The position numbers and the translations under genes are program-made. A stretch of DNA of 64,000 nucleotides from CAZVEE01 sp964625525 (GTDB lineage: Bacteria; Pseudomonadota; Alphaproteobacteria; JAJFIK01). Below are positions 7,611 through 16,354 of this stretch, in pieces (position 1 is the first letter of the stretch; the number at the start of each line of letters is the position of its first letter). The stretch is from the NCBI GenBank assembly GCA_964625525.1, contig CAZVEE010000009.1, forward strand, positions 4,151-68,150, read 5' to 3'. The notes under the pieces are model-generated. The model worked only from the letters and a program-made list of their open reading frames with translations, was not told the origin of the DNA and ran no database searches.

Positions 7611-8903
7611 ATGGCGACTTTCAACGGAAATGAGTCGGACAACGTTCTTACTGTCGACGGCTCGACGTTTTTCATTCCGAACATCCTGCTGTCCAATACG
7701 CTGAACGGCTTCGGCGGCGACGACGTTCTGGTTGGTGGTCTGGTTGACGACGTGCTGAACGGCGGCGACGGCGATGACGTGCTGGACGGTCTGGCCGGCG
7801 GTGATGAGTTGAACGGCGGCGCGGATGTGGACACGGTCAGCTACGCGCTGTCGCTGGACGGTGTGACTGTCGATCTCGATAACAACACCGCGAGCGGCGG
7901 CAACGCGGAAGGCGACAGCTTCTCCAGCATCGAGAATGTGATCGGCTCCCTGCTCGGCGACGATATTCGCGGTGATAACGGTAAAAACGAGCTGTATGGC
8001 CTCAGCGGCGATGATGACCTGTTTGGCGGCCGCGGGAGAGATTATCTGGACGGTGGTTCGGGCGACGACGACCTGGATGGCGGTCGCGGGAAAGATACGC
8101 TGCTGGACGGGTTCGGTGCGGACACACTGACCGGAGGCGACAACGCTGACGCCTTCATCATCTCTCTCGACTTCAATGAGAACGTCATCACCGACTTCAC
8201 GATCGGCGAAGACAGCCTCGCCGTTGATCGCGTGATCGAAGTCGATGGCGGCCCGAACCCGTTCACACTGATCCCAAGCAACGGTCTGCGCGACCGGGTG
8301 TACCTAGAAGGTCAAGAGGTCGAAGTCCCGCCGACCAACGGCACCGTGACCGTCGACATTAACGAAAATGGCGACACGGAAGTCTTCTACGAAGAACCCA
8401 TCTCCATTCTCGATAAGGAGCTCGGCACGGAGTTCACCACCATCATCCTGGAAGGTGTGAACCTGGTCGAAGAGGGCGGCTTCACCAATGTCGAGATCCT
8501 GAACAGCTGGAGCAACGGCTGGAGCAATGGCGACGGTGGCTCCATCGGCACCATTGGCGGCTTCACCGGCAAGGTGGAGATCAAGAACGTCACCGGCGAG
8601 GATCAGACCATTTTCGACTTCGACCTGGACTTCGGGGACTTCACCTTCGTCGACACCTGGATGAATGGCGTGAACAACCCGCTCGACTTCAATAAGACCG
8701 AGGGCGAGGTGACCGCTCTGGAAACCGGCAATCCGTACTGGCAGCCGGTGTTCGCCGACGATGACACCATCGAGGTGTTCTTCAATGTTCAGACTTCGGA
8801 CGAAGACGCCCTGGCCGCTCTTCTGGAAGGTGGCGAAGCGCTGGAAGAGTTCGTTAACGACGACGCCAGCCTGAACTTCATCTGGGGCGATACGTTCGCC
8901 TAA
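7611..8903 (+). CDS. RTX repeat protein with C-terminal beta-sandwich-like domain
   Basis: 430 residues. Residues ~30-160 carry RTX nonapeptides (GGDGDDVLDG type), broken by one DTVSYALSLDGVTVDL...SIENVIGS linker of the same kind as in the leftward RTX gene. An ITDFTIGEDSL stretch (~195) resembles the end of serralysin-type beta-rolls. From ~290 an Asn/Trp-rich region (NSWSNGWSNG), then FTGKVEIKNVTGEDQ and WMNG motifs, suggest an immunoglobulin-like or CBM2-like carbohydrate-binding sandwich; this is inference from strand pattern only. No N-terminal signal peptide is seen, so type I secretion is expected. A terminator follows. Confidence 0.85.
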   Translation: MATFNGNESDNVLTVDGSTFFIPNILLSNTLNGFGGDDVLVGGLVDDVLNGGDGDDVLDGLAGGDELNGGADVDTVSYALSLDGVTVDLDNNTASGGNAEGDSFSSIENVIGSLLGDDIRGDNGKNELYGLSGDDDLFGGRGRDYLDGGSGDDDLDGGRGKDTLLDGFGADTLTGGDNADAFIISLDFNENVITDFTIGEDSLAVDRVIEVDGGPNPFTLIPSNGLRDRVYLEGQEVEVPPTNGTVTVDINENGDTEVFYEEPISILDKELGTEFTTIILEGVNLVEEGGFTNVEILNSWSNGWSNGDGGSIGTIGGFTGKVEIKNVTGEDQTIFDFDLDFGDFTFVDTWMNGVNNPLDFNKTEGEVTALETGNPYWQPVFADDDTIEVFFNVQTSDEDALAALLEGGEALEEFVNDDASLNFIWGDTFA

Positions 8904-8931
8904 ATCGGCACGTCACAGATCCAAATCAGAT

Positions 8932-8963
8932 GGGCCTCGGTCATCCGACCGGGGCCCTTTTTT
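8932..8963 (+). terminator. Rho-independent terminator after the RTX gene
   Basis: An 11-bp stem (gggcctcggtc at 8932-8942, gaccggggccc at 8947-8957) with one G-U pair and a 4-nt loop is followed by six T (8958-8963). It lies 28 bp after the stop codon. Confidence 0.9.
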
Positions 8964-9016
8964 GTCAGTAGACGATGCGAGTCTTTGCTCACAGTCTTTA
9001 CGAGGCTCAAGACGTC

Positions 9017-10246
9017 TCACTCATACCGCAGCGCATCGATGGGATTCAGGAGCGAGGCGCGCCGGGCCGGGAAGTAACCGAACACGATGCCGACACCAGC
9101 CGATGCGGCGATGGCCAGCGCGATGAGGCTCGCGTCGATCACCGCAGGCCAGCCGCCAAAATAGGAGATGATCACCGTCCCCGACACACCAATCACGATG
9201 CCAATGAACCCGCCGATCAGGCACAAGGTCACCGCCTCGGTGAGGAACTGCATGAGAATGGCCCCGCGTCGCGCGCCCACGGCCATGCGCAAGCCGATTT
9301 CGCGGGTCCGCTCGGGCACCGAGACCAGCATGATATTCATGATGCCAATTCCACCAACCAGAAGCGATACCGCCCCCGTGGCGCCGAGCAAGAAGGTCAG
9401 CGTGGCAAAGGTTTCCGTCCGGGCGCGGATCAGGTCGGCGAGATTGCGCACACGGAAATCATTGTCCTGGTCGGCACGGATGCGCCGGCGTTCGCGCAAC
9501 AGCTCGGTGATCTCGACGGTCACCGCGTCAATGGCCTCAGCCCGGGTAACTTTGACAAAGAGCAAATCCACCTGGTTTGGCACGGCCGCGTCCTGGCCGG
9601 TGATGCGGGCGCGCACCGCCGTGATCGGCGCCAGCACAATATCGTCCTGGTCCCGACCAAAGCCGCTTTCGCCCCGGTCCTGCATCACCCCGATCACCTC
9701 GAACGGCACATTGGCGATGCGGATGCGCGCCCCCAGCGGCGATGCCCCATCGAACAGGTGCGCCGCCACGGTCGTGCCCAGCACCGCCAAGCGGCGCCCC
9801 GCACGCACGTCCTCCGGCGTGAAGAAGCTCCCCTCCAACACGTCCCAATCCCGGACCTCCGGATAGGAAGCCCCAACGCCGGTGATGCCCGTGGTCCAGT
9901 TGCGGTTCTCAAAGACAATGGCACCGGGCGCGGACAGACTACCCGACACCGCCTGCACATCCGGCAAGGCCCGGACGGCCACCCCATCAGCGTCGGTGAA
10001 TTTCTGCGCGGTGCCGGCCCCCCCGAAGCGCCCGCCTGTGCGTGACGAGCCCGGGATGATGGTGAGCATGTTGGTGCCCAACTGAGCAATGCGCTCTTCC
10101 ACCGCTTGGCGCGCGCCCGCTCCGATCGCGACCATGATGATCACCGAGGACACGCCAATAATGATCCCCAGGGTCGTCAGAATGCTGCGCAGCGCGTTGG
10201 CGCGAATGGCATTGAGCGCGATGCCCACCGTGTCGAGGAGTTTCAT
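9017..10246 (-). CDS. MacB-like ABC transporter permease
   Basis: 409 residues. An N-terminal membrane span (~20-45, LGIIIGVSSVIIMVAIGAGA) precedes a large periplasmic MacB_PCD-type domain. Three C-terminal spans form the FtsX-like domain (GARRGAILMQFLTEAV motif). In characterised MacAB systems this mechanotransmission-type exporter couples cytoplasmic ATP hydrolysis to efflux through MacA and a TolC-like channel. Here the ATPase is a separate protein, unlike fused E. coli MacB. The start overlaps the ATPase stop by 4 bp (ATGA), so translation is coupled. Confidence 0.93.
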   Translation of the reverse strand: MKLLDTVGIALNAIRANALRSILTTLGIIIGVSSVIIMVAIGAGARQAVEERIAQLGTNMLTIIPGSSRTGGRFGGAGTAQKFTDADGVAVRALPDVQAVSGSLSAPGAIVFENRNWTTGITGVGASYPEVRDWDVLEGSFFTPEDVRAGRRLAVLGTTVAAHLFDGASPLGARIRIANVPFEVIGVMQDRGESGFGRDQDDIVLAPITAVRARITGQDAAVPNQVDLLFVKVTRAEAIDAVTVEITELLRERRRIRADQDNDFRVRNLADLIRARTETFATLTFLLGATGAVSLLVGGIGIMNIMLVSVPERTREIGLRMAVGARRGAILMQFLTEAVTLCLIGGFIGIVIGVSGTVIISYFGGWPAVIDASLIALAIAASAGVGIVFGYFPARRASLLNPIDALRYE

Positions 10247-10983
10247 GGCAGCCTCCCGGCGCGCTCAGTGTCACTTGTGGGCCGGTCTTCCACGATCCGC
10301 CCGTCGCGCAAATGGATCTGACGCGCCGCATAGGCGGCGACCTCCGGCTCGTGCGTGACCAGGATCACGGTGCGCCCGCCCGCATTGAAGGCCTGAAACA
10401 GCGCCATGATCTCCGCCGATGTCTTGGTGTCGAGTGCACCCGTGGGCTCATCCGCCAGCAGAATATCGGGATTGTTGACAAGCGCCCGAGCGATGGCCAC
10501 CCGCTGCTGCTGCCCGCCAGACAACTGGTTGGGCTGGTGGTCGAGCCGGTCCGCCAACCCAACCTGGGCCAGCGCCTCGCGCGCTAGGGCGTCGGGATCC
10601 GGCGGCGGTGTGCGCGCATAGAGCAGTGGCAGTTTGACATTGTCGAGCGCCGTGGTGCGCGCCAGCAAGTTGAACTGCTGAAACACAAAGCCGATGGAGA
10701 TGTTGCGCAGATCCGCCAGCCCGTCGGAGTCGAGCGTGGCCAGGTCTGCCCCCGCAATGCGCAACGTCCCCACCGTCGGCGTGTCGAGCGCCCCCACCAA
10801 ATTCATCAACGTGGATTTACCGGACCCGGACGGTCCCATGATGGCGACGCACTCGCCGCGCGCGATGGTAAAGCTGACGCCGTCCAGCGCCGCCACCTGC
10901 TGCTCCCCCATGGTGTAGATTTTGCGCACCAGGCGCGCATCAATCAGCGGCACTTTGGGGTCGCTTGGGTCTGTGGTTCTCAC
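10243..10983 (-). CDS. ABC transporter ATP-binding protein of a MacB/LolD-like exporter
   Basis: 246 residues with Walker A GPSGSGKST (~residue 51), Q-loop VFQQFNLL, signature LSGGQQQR and Walker B ILLADEPTGALD with the catalytic Glu, then an H-loop (VTHEPEV). The sequence type is that of LolD/MacB ATPases that work with FtsX-domain permeases. It overlaps the adaptor gene upstream and the permease downstream by 4 bp each, giving a tightly coupled three-gene operon. Confidence 0.94.
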   Translation of the reverse strand: MRTTDPSDPKVPLIDARLVRKIYTMGEQQVAALDGVSFTIARGECVAIMGPSGSGKSTLMNLVGALDTPTVGTLRIAGADLATLDSDGLADLRNISIGFVFQQFNLLARTTALDNVKLPLLYARTPPPDPDALAREALAQVGLADRLDHQPNQLSGGQQQRVAIARALVNNPDILLADEPTGALDTKTSAEIMALFQAFNAGGRTVILVTHEPEVAAYAARQIHLRDGRIVEDRPTSDTERAGRLP

Positions 10984-12473
10984 GGGCGTCCCTCCCCGCT
11001 CACCGCGCGCACCACAACGGCGGTGCCTTCGGTCACGGGCCCGGCCAGAATCTCCACTTGCGTCCCATCCGACAGACCGGTGAGAACCGCGCGCCGCTCC
11101 AGCGCTCCGGCAGAAGTCAGAACCCAGACGGTCCCAGGCCGCCCACTCTCCAAGAGCGGCCGCAAGTCGGTCAGCCGTGCCGCCTGGGCCGGCGTCAGGC
11201 TCGCACGCAACAGCCGCTCCAAGCGATCCAGCATGCGCCCCCGCCGCGCCTCGGGGTCGCCACCGGCGCCACCGCCGCCAGGCATGCCGGCACCGGATCC
11301 CCCCCCTTGCGCCCGCCGCGCCGCCCGGCGCTGGCGCCCGTCCGACAACGCCTCGTCCAGGGCCGCCCGCTGCGCGGCCGTGAGGTCCAACTCATGGGCA
11401 AGGATCTCCGCCAGGGCCGCAAAGGCCCGGCCAGGCCCGCGTGCAGGCTCGCTGCCTGGCGGGACAAAGCGCAAGGCAGCTGCTGGCAACCGCAGGACAT
11501 CCGCCCGCACGCCCGTGATGATTTCCACCGTCGCCGTCATACCGGGGAACAGCCGCTGCCCCGGATTGCTTGCCTCCACAATGACTGTGTAGGTGACCAC
11601 GTTCTGAAGGGCTGTCGCCGCCAGGCGGACTTGGCGCACCGCCCCGGAAAAGCGCCGCTCGGGAAACGCATCCACGGTAAAGCGCACCGGATTGCCCTCG
11701 GCGATGGCGCCCACATCCGCCTCGTTCACTTCCGCCGCGATCTGAATGCGTGACAGGTCCTGAGCGATGGTGAACAGGATCGGCGCCTGCAGGCTCGCGG
11801 CCACAGTCTGGCCCACATCCACGTCGCGCGAAATCACCACGCCATCGATGGGTGAGCGGATCTGGGTGCGCTCCAGGTCAATGCGTGCCTGCGCCAAGGC
11901 CGCATCCCGTTGAATGACCACCGATTGGGCGTTGTCCAGCTGCGAACGGGCAATGGCCAGATCCGCCTGCGCCGTCACCACGGCGGTTTCCGCATTATCG
12001 AGCACCGTCTGAGAAACATTCCCCCGTGCGGCGAGGGCCCGCTGCCGGTCCCGCTCGCGCACCGCCTGATCGCGCACGGCCTCGGCCCGCTGCACGGTCG
12101 CCTCTTGCACGGCCACCCCGCTGCGCGCCACCGCCAGATCCGCTTCCGCCGAAGCGACGCGGGTCTCGAATGTTTGGGGATCGATGAGCGCGAGACGTTG
12201 ACCCTCGGTCACCGGGTCATTGAAATCCACATAGATGGCCGCGACCTGACCAGAGAGCTGAGAGCCCACCTCCACCGTGATGACCGCTTCCACCGTGCCG
12301 CTGGCGGTCACCCCGCGGGTCAGCGTGCCCCGCTCCACGCTCGCCGTGTCATAGCGCAGGCCAACACGGTCGTCGCCGCTTGGCCAGAGGCCCCACCAGA
12401 GCGCCGCTGCGATACCCAGCCCCACCAGTACGAACAGCCCGATCCGAGACCAAGAAATGCCTGCCGTCATCAT
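10980..12473 (-). CDS. MacA-like periplasmic adaptor (membrane fusion protein) with an internal insert
   Basis: 497 residues from the ATG at 12473, after GGAG. An N-terminal membrane anchor (~10-28) is followed by a lipoyl-like half (TASGTVEAVITVEVGSQLSG), a helical hairpin with heptads (~90-190), the second lipoyl half (IRSPIDGVVISRDVDVGQTV) and a beta-barrel. This is the HlyD/MacA adaptor layout that bridges the inner-membrane transporter and an outer-membrane channel. Between the barrel and the last domain lies a ~110-residue Gly/Arg/Ala-rich insert with two LTxAQ motifs (LTAAQRAAL, LTPAQAARL), longer than usual for the family. It is the first gene of the operon and diverges from the two-component genes. 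Confidence 0.9.
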   Translation of the reverse strand: MMTAGISWSRIGLFVLVGLGIAAALWWGLWPSGDDRVGLRYDTASVERGTLTRGVTASGTVEAVITVEVGSQLSGQVAAIYVDFNDPVTEGQRLALIDPQTFETRVASAEADLAVARSGVAVQEATVQRAEAVRDQAVRERDRQRALAARGNVSQTVLDNAETAVVTAQADLAIARSQLDNAQSVVIQRDAALAQARIDLERTQIRSPIDGVVISRDVDVGQTVAASLQAPILFTIAQDLSRIQIAAEVNEADVGAIAEGNPVRFTVDAFPERRFSGAVRQVRLAATALQNVVTYTVIVEASNPGQRLFPGMTATVEIITGVRADVLRLPAAALRFVPPGSEPARGPGRAFAALAEILAHELDLTAAQRAALDEALSDGRQRRAARRAQGGGSGAGMPGGGGAGGDPEARRGRMLDRLERLLRASLTPAQAARLTDLRPLLESGRPGTVWVLTSAGALERRAVLTGLSDGTQVEILAGPVTEGTAVVVRAVSGEGRP

Positions 12474-12553
12474 CGTGTCTCCGCCTGTTCGAGCGCACTG
12501 CGCTGCCCAGACCCTCAGCCATCCACGAAAGCCACAGCCCTCGCAAGAGCGCG

Positions 12554-12606
12554 TGTGTCACCGGTCCTGGCGCACCGGCGCCGTGACACAGTTTGCGACA
12601 GTTTTT
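12554..12606. promoter_or_regulatory. Candidate operator between efflux operon and two-component system
   Basis: In the 273-bp divergent region an exact 8-bp inverted repeat (tgtgtcac at 12554-12561, gtgacaca at 12583-12590) has a 21-nt spacer. A direct repeat acagttt (12588-12594 and 12598-12604, one helical turn apart) overlaps its right arm. LytTR-domain regulators bind short direct repeats containing CAGTT-like cores, so this could be where the neighbouring response regulator acts. The link is inference. Confidence 0.4.
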
Positions 12607-12746
12607 TGCCCATGCTCTGCTGACGTCCCGGTGGCCGTTGCGACGAGCGGCCCGATGCCAGCGACAAAAGGGGACGCCGCCCTTTTTGGCCGGCCTTAAA
12701 CTTGCGACTTCAAACTCATGCGGCGGCGGGGAAGGACGGGACGGCC

Positions 12747-13979
12747 ATGACGGACCTGGCCAATGTGTTGCGGGTGAACCAGCGCGAAAGCGAACGGCCA
12801 AGCTTGTCTGGGGCGGAGCCGTTCGCGGCGGTGCGCCTTTGGGTAAACCGCTCCTGGCACCATGGGGCGCTGAGTTTCTGGGCCTTCCAGTTCGCGGTGT
12901 GGGGCACCTATTTCATCGTGCGCTCGGCGCTGGCGGCGGCTATGGGCACCACCTTGTCCGGGCTCGGTGTGCGGGTCTGCATCACCGGCGCCGGGCTGCT
13001 GCTCACCTACGGCATGTGGTGGGTGTTGCATGTGTTCCAGCCTTCAACCCTGGGCCGTCAGATTGCGACGCTCTTCGCGCTGTCCTTTGTGGGGGCCCTG
13101 CTGCTGGGCGCAGTGGAAATCCTGGGTCAGAATCTGCTCGCGAACTCGGAAGGCTATGAAAAGCTGAGAGAGAAGGCCCTGAACGATTTTCTCCACACCT
13201 GGGCCATGGAGATGGGCTGGCAGTCCTTTCTCAATCTCTGGGTGTTGGTGGCCTGGTCGGGGGTCTATCTGGGCGTGGATTATGCCCAGCGGTTCCATGC
13301 CGAACGCCTGCGTACCTGCGAGGCAGAGTCCCTTGCCCATCAGGCGCAACTGAAAATGCTGCGCTATCAGCTCAATCCTCATTTCCTGTTCAACACTCTG
13401 AACGCGCTGTCAGCGCTGGTGCTGACGAAAGAAACAGGCCGGGCGGAGAAGATGATCCTCGCCCTGAGCAAGTTCCTGCGCCATACCCTTGATAGCGATC
13501 CGCTGCTGAAAGTCCCGCTGTGGCGGGAACTCTGGGCCATCGGCCTGTATCTGGATATCGAGAAGGAACGCTTTAGCGACCGCCTCCATGTCATGACGGA
13601 TGTGGCGCCGGATGCGCGTCAGTGCATGGTGCCCAGCCTGTTGCTTCAGCCTCTCATCGAAAACGCCCTGAAATATGCCATCGCCCCGTCCGCGAGCGGC
13701 GGCACCATTACGGTCTCCGCCCGGCGCGAGGGCGAGGAACTGGTGCTGAGCGTCCGCGACACCGGGCCAGGTATGCCTGAACCCTTAACAACCATTACCG
13801 GCCGGAGAGGCGGCGTGGGGTTGCACAACACGGTCAGCCGCCTAGAGAACCTCTATGAGGGCGCGGCGCAGCTCGACATCAAAAACCTGGAGCCGTTTGG
13901 TCTGGAAATCATCATCCGTCTGCCGGCACATTTAGATGATACGGAGGCGGGGTGGCAGATCGACGAAGAGGACACATAG
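12747..13979 (+). CDS. LytS/YehU-family sensor histidine kinase
   Basis: 410 residues from the ATG at 12747 (AAGGACGGG upstream); a TTG at 12702 in the same frame is less likely. About four N-terminal membrane spans (between ~40 and ~180) are followed by the His_kinase motif LNPHFLFNTLN, with the phospho-accepting His at ~211. The HATPase part has the N-box PLIENALKYA and G-boxes RDTGPGM and GVGLHNT. This is the family that signals to LytTR response regulators, and such a regulator starts one base after this stop codon. The sensed signal is unknown because no extracellular sensor domain is visible. Confidence 0.93.
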   Translation: MTDLANVLRVNQRESERPSLSGAEPFAAVRLWVNRSWHHGALSFWAFQFAVWGTYFIVRSALAAAMGTTLSGLGVRVCITGAGLLLTYGMWWVLHVFQPSTLGRQIATLFALSFVGALLLGAVEILGQNLLANSEGYEKLREKALNDFLHTWAMEMGWQSFLNLWVLVAWSGVYLGVDYAQRFHAERLRTCEAESLAHQAQLKMLRYQLNPHFLFNTLNALSALVLTKETGRAEKMILALSKFLRHTLDSDPLLKVPLWRELWAIGLYLDIEKERFSDRLHVMTDVAPDARQCMVPSLLLQPLIENALKYAIAPSASGGTITVSARREGEELVLSVRDTGPGMPEPLTTITGRRGGVGLHNTVSRLENLYEGAAQLDIKNLEPFGLEIIIRLPAHLDDTEAGWQIDEEDT

Positions 13980-13980
13980 A

Positions 13981-14799
13981 ATGCGCGCGTTGATCGTTGA
14001 CGATGAACCCCTGGCTATCACCAGGCTGATGCTCTGTTTGGAGAATTTCCCAGATGTGACAGTTGAAGGGACGTGCCAGAACGGCGAAGAAGCCCTGCGC
14101 CGGATCCGTGAAACCCGGCCCGATCTCGTCTTTCTCGACGTGCGCATGCCGTTGATGGATGGCTTCGAGCTGGCCGAGGCCCTTGACGCGGAACTGGGTC
14201 CTCAGCTCATTTTCGTCACCGCTTACGACAAATTCGCCATCCGCGCCTTTGATGCCTATGCCGTGGATTATTTGCTCAAGCCCGTGGAAGAAGAACGCCT
14301 GGGCCGGGCCATTGAACGGGCCCGCCGGCGCCTAGAAGACCAGATGCGCTGCTCGCGCGCGGAAACGCTGTGGGCGGTGATCCGGGAACTGCGCGAGGAC
14401 GGCCGCCAGGAACTGCCTGAGCGATTGAGCGAGCTGCTTGAGGGCAGCGATCCGTTCCAGGAGGATTTCTGGATCAAGGACCGCGGCCGCCTCACCCGCA
14501 TTGATGTGGCTCGGATCGAATGGGTCCGCGCCGTGCGCGATTATGTTTGTATCTCGGTGCCCGAGCGCAGCTATCTGGTGCGCGAGACCATGAAGGCGCT
14601 TGAAGACAAACTGGATCCCGCCAAGTTCCTGCGCGTACACCGCTCGGCCATCGTCAATCAGACCAAGGTGCGCGAATTGCGCTACACCGCTCATGGCGGT
14701 CATCTGCTGGTCATGGAGTCGGGTGAGGAAATCCGTGTGGGCCGCACCTACAGCCCCATGATCTCTCAACGCTTCGGTCGGCGCACCCTCACCCATTAG
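13981..14799 (+). CDS. LytTR-family response regulator
   Basis: 272 residues from the ATG at 13981, separated from the kinase stop by one base, so the two are coupled. The receiver has the acidic pair D7-D8, phospho-acceptor D53 (FLDVRMP), the conserved Thr/Ala region (VTAYDKFA) and a K in LLKPVEEE. After a helical linker, residues ~160-265 form a LytTR DNA-binding domain (RIDVARIEWVRAVRDYV, then FLRVHRSAIVNQTKV). It should control transcription, plausibly of the divergent efflux operon, its own operon, or both. Confidence 0.94.
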   Translation: MRALIVDDEPLAITRLMLCLENFPDVTVEGTCQNGEEALRRIRETRPDLVFLDVRMPLMDGFELAEALDAELGPQLIFVTAYDKFAIRAFDAYAVDYLLKPVEEERLGRAIERARRRLEDQMRCSRAETLWAVIRELREDGRQELPERLSELLEGSDPFQEDFWIKDRGRLTRIDVARIEWVRAVRDYVCISVPERSYLVRETMKALEDKLDPAKFLRVHRSAIVNQTKVRELRYTAHGGHLLVMESGEEIRVGRTYSPMISQRFGRRTLTH

Positions 14800-14803
14800 G
14801 GCT

Positions 14804-14840
14804 CTCCCGCCCCGGATGATCCGGGGCGGGAGCGTGTTTT
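14804..14840 (+). terminator. Rho-independent terminator of the two-component operon
   Basis: A perfect 13-bp stem (ctcccgccccgga at 14804-14816, tccggggcgggag at 14820-14832) with a 3-nt loop is followed by cgtgtttt. It stands between convergent genes. The T-run favours plus-strand use. Confidence 0.8.
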
Positions 14841-14847
14841 GGATCGC

Positions 14848-16116
14848 TTACGCCGCCAGCACTGCGCGCGGTGCCTGGGCGAGCGGGCGGATGGTTTCGC
14901 CATAGCGGGTGACGATCTCTTGGGCGGCGTCGAGCTCGCGATAAAGATCCATCCGCAGGGCGGCTTTGGCCTTTTCCAGGGCGAAATGCACGGCCTGACG
15001 GCGACGCAGATCCCAGAACGGCGTGCCGCTCTCACCCTGGAACGCCACCACCCGGTCGGTGGCGCGACGGCCGCGACGCATGGCGAAGCTGCGGCCCGCC
15101 ACCGGCTGATCCACGAAGATCACCTGCAGATCATCAATGCTCTTGAGCGAGCCGTCGATGGTGTGGCTGTGCACGATATCCTGCACCACGTCGTTATAGA
15201 GCGTGCGCAGATGGAACAGGATCTTCTCCACGTCGAACTCGATGCTCTCCAGCTTTTCCTCACCCGCCACAATCCGGGTCTGCAGTGCGCTGAGCACCTC
15301 AGGGACCGCCGCAAAGCCCGTGGACACCAGCGCGAAATCACATGCGGCGACGAGATCGAACGCATAGCCCACGCGCCATTCGCGTTGCAGCAGGAACACC
15401 AGATTGTCGAAGATCAGCGACCAGCGGGCGCTGTCGAGCGCGATCGTCTCGGGCCGCGCGAAGAACATCAGGCGCTGAGCCTCGATGGCGGCGTAGGCGC
15501 GTTCGATCTCCGCGATCATCACCGGCGCCTGCGCCGTGCCGATAATCGAACCCGGGATCACGCTGGGCTGCACCGGCACGGCCGTGACCGGCACACCAGT
15601 AACGGGCTGACCGCTATAGGATTGGCCTCCATAGGATTGACCGGGCATCATCTGGCTGGCAACCGTCTGACCAGGGATGATCTGGCCCGTCACGCTTTGC
15701 CCCGGGAACACCGCGCCGGTCACCACTTGGCTCGGTCCATTCTGAACCGGCTGCGCCGGCGCCGTGATGGGCGCATTACCCAGCGACACGGACGGCCCGT
15801 AGACCACCGCACGCACCTCATCAGGCAATTGCTCCAGACGGGCCATCGTGACCGCGTTTTGGGTCCGGATAGCCACGCCGGCGGCCTGCAGGCGTGCAAT
15901 ATCCTCAGCATAGACTGCGATTTGACCAATCTGCTCACGCAGACGGCGCGACGCTTCATCGACGCCCGTGCGGGTCACGGCATCCATCTCGGTCAGACGT
16001 GTGCGGATGTCCTGCACCGCGTCTGGCCCCCGGCGCTTGGTGAAATCCTCAAACACCGGGATCGAGGTATACAGGCTCGGCGCCGTCTGGGCGGTCTTGA
16101 ACAGGGTATCGAACAT
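14848..16116 (-). CDS. Hypothetical protein with Gly/Gln/Pro repeat linker
   Basis: 422 residues from the ATG at 16116 (GGAGAG 9 nt upstream); a frame extension to 16194 lacks a good start signal. The family is not recognised. The N-terminal ~135 residues are helical (RRLREQIGQIAVYAEDIARL). A low-complexity linker around residues 145-190 repeats a V-T/A-G-x-x-x-P-G-Q unit (PGQSVTGQIIPGQTVASQ, then PGQSYGGQSYSGQP). The C-terminal ~220 residues are again helical, with EIERAYAAIEAQRLMFFA and conserved-looking Trp/Arg blocks. There is no signal peptide or membrane span. It diverges from the sulfotransferase gene. Confidence 0.7.
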   Translation of the reverse strand: MFDTLFKTAQTAPSLYTSIPVFEDFTKRRGPDAVQDIRTRLTEMDAVTRTGVDEASRRLREQIGQIAVYAEDIARLQAAGVAIRTQNAVTMARLEQLPDEVRAVVYGPSVSLGNAPITAPAQPVQNGPSQVVTGAVFPGQSVTGQIIPGQTVASQMMPGQSYGGQSYSGQPVTGVPVTAVPVQPSVIPGSIIGTAQAPVMIAEIERAYAAIEAQRLMFFARPETIALDSARWSLIFDNLVFLLQREWRVGYAFDLVAACDFALVSTGFAAVPEVLSALQTRIVAGEEKLESIEFDVEKILFHLRTLYNDVVQDIVHSHTIDGSLKSIDDLQVIFVDQPVAGRSFAMRRGRRATDRVVAFQGESGTPFWDLRRRQAVHFALEKAKAALRMDLYRELDAAQEIVTRYGETIRPLAQAPRAVLAA

Positions 16117-16354
16117 GAGGGCGTTCTCTCCAATGAGATTGGGTGGCCAAGATTTGGCAAACACGCGGCCGGCGCAGTCATCTCCTGCCCGCACTTAAAA
16201 ATGCGATAAGTCGCTCAGAAATCGGAGTTTATAGTGAACCAACCCTTACACAGCACACAGATCATAAAGACGTGTATCGCCGCTCGCTTGACTATCGCTG
16301 GGGGAGCGGCTACCCCTGATTCCAGGCTTTTTTACGGGCGGGGACAGCGCGGGC

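Noticed and set aside
10980..12473. HlyD-like adaptor as part of a type I system for the RTX proteins
   Set aside because: Its partners are an FtsX-domain permease and a LolD/MacB-type ATPase, not an HlyB-type exporter, so it is a MacAB-like pump.
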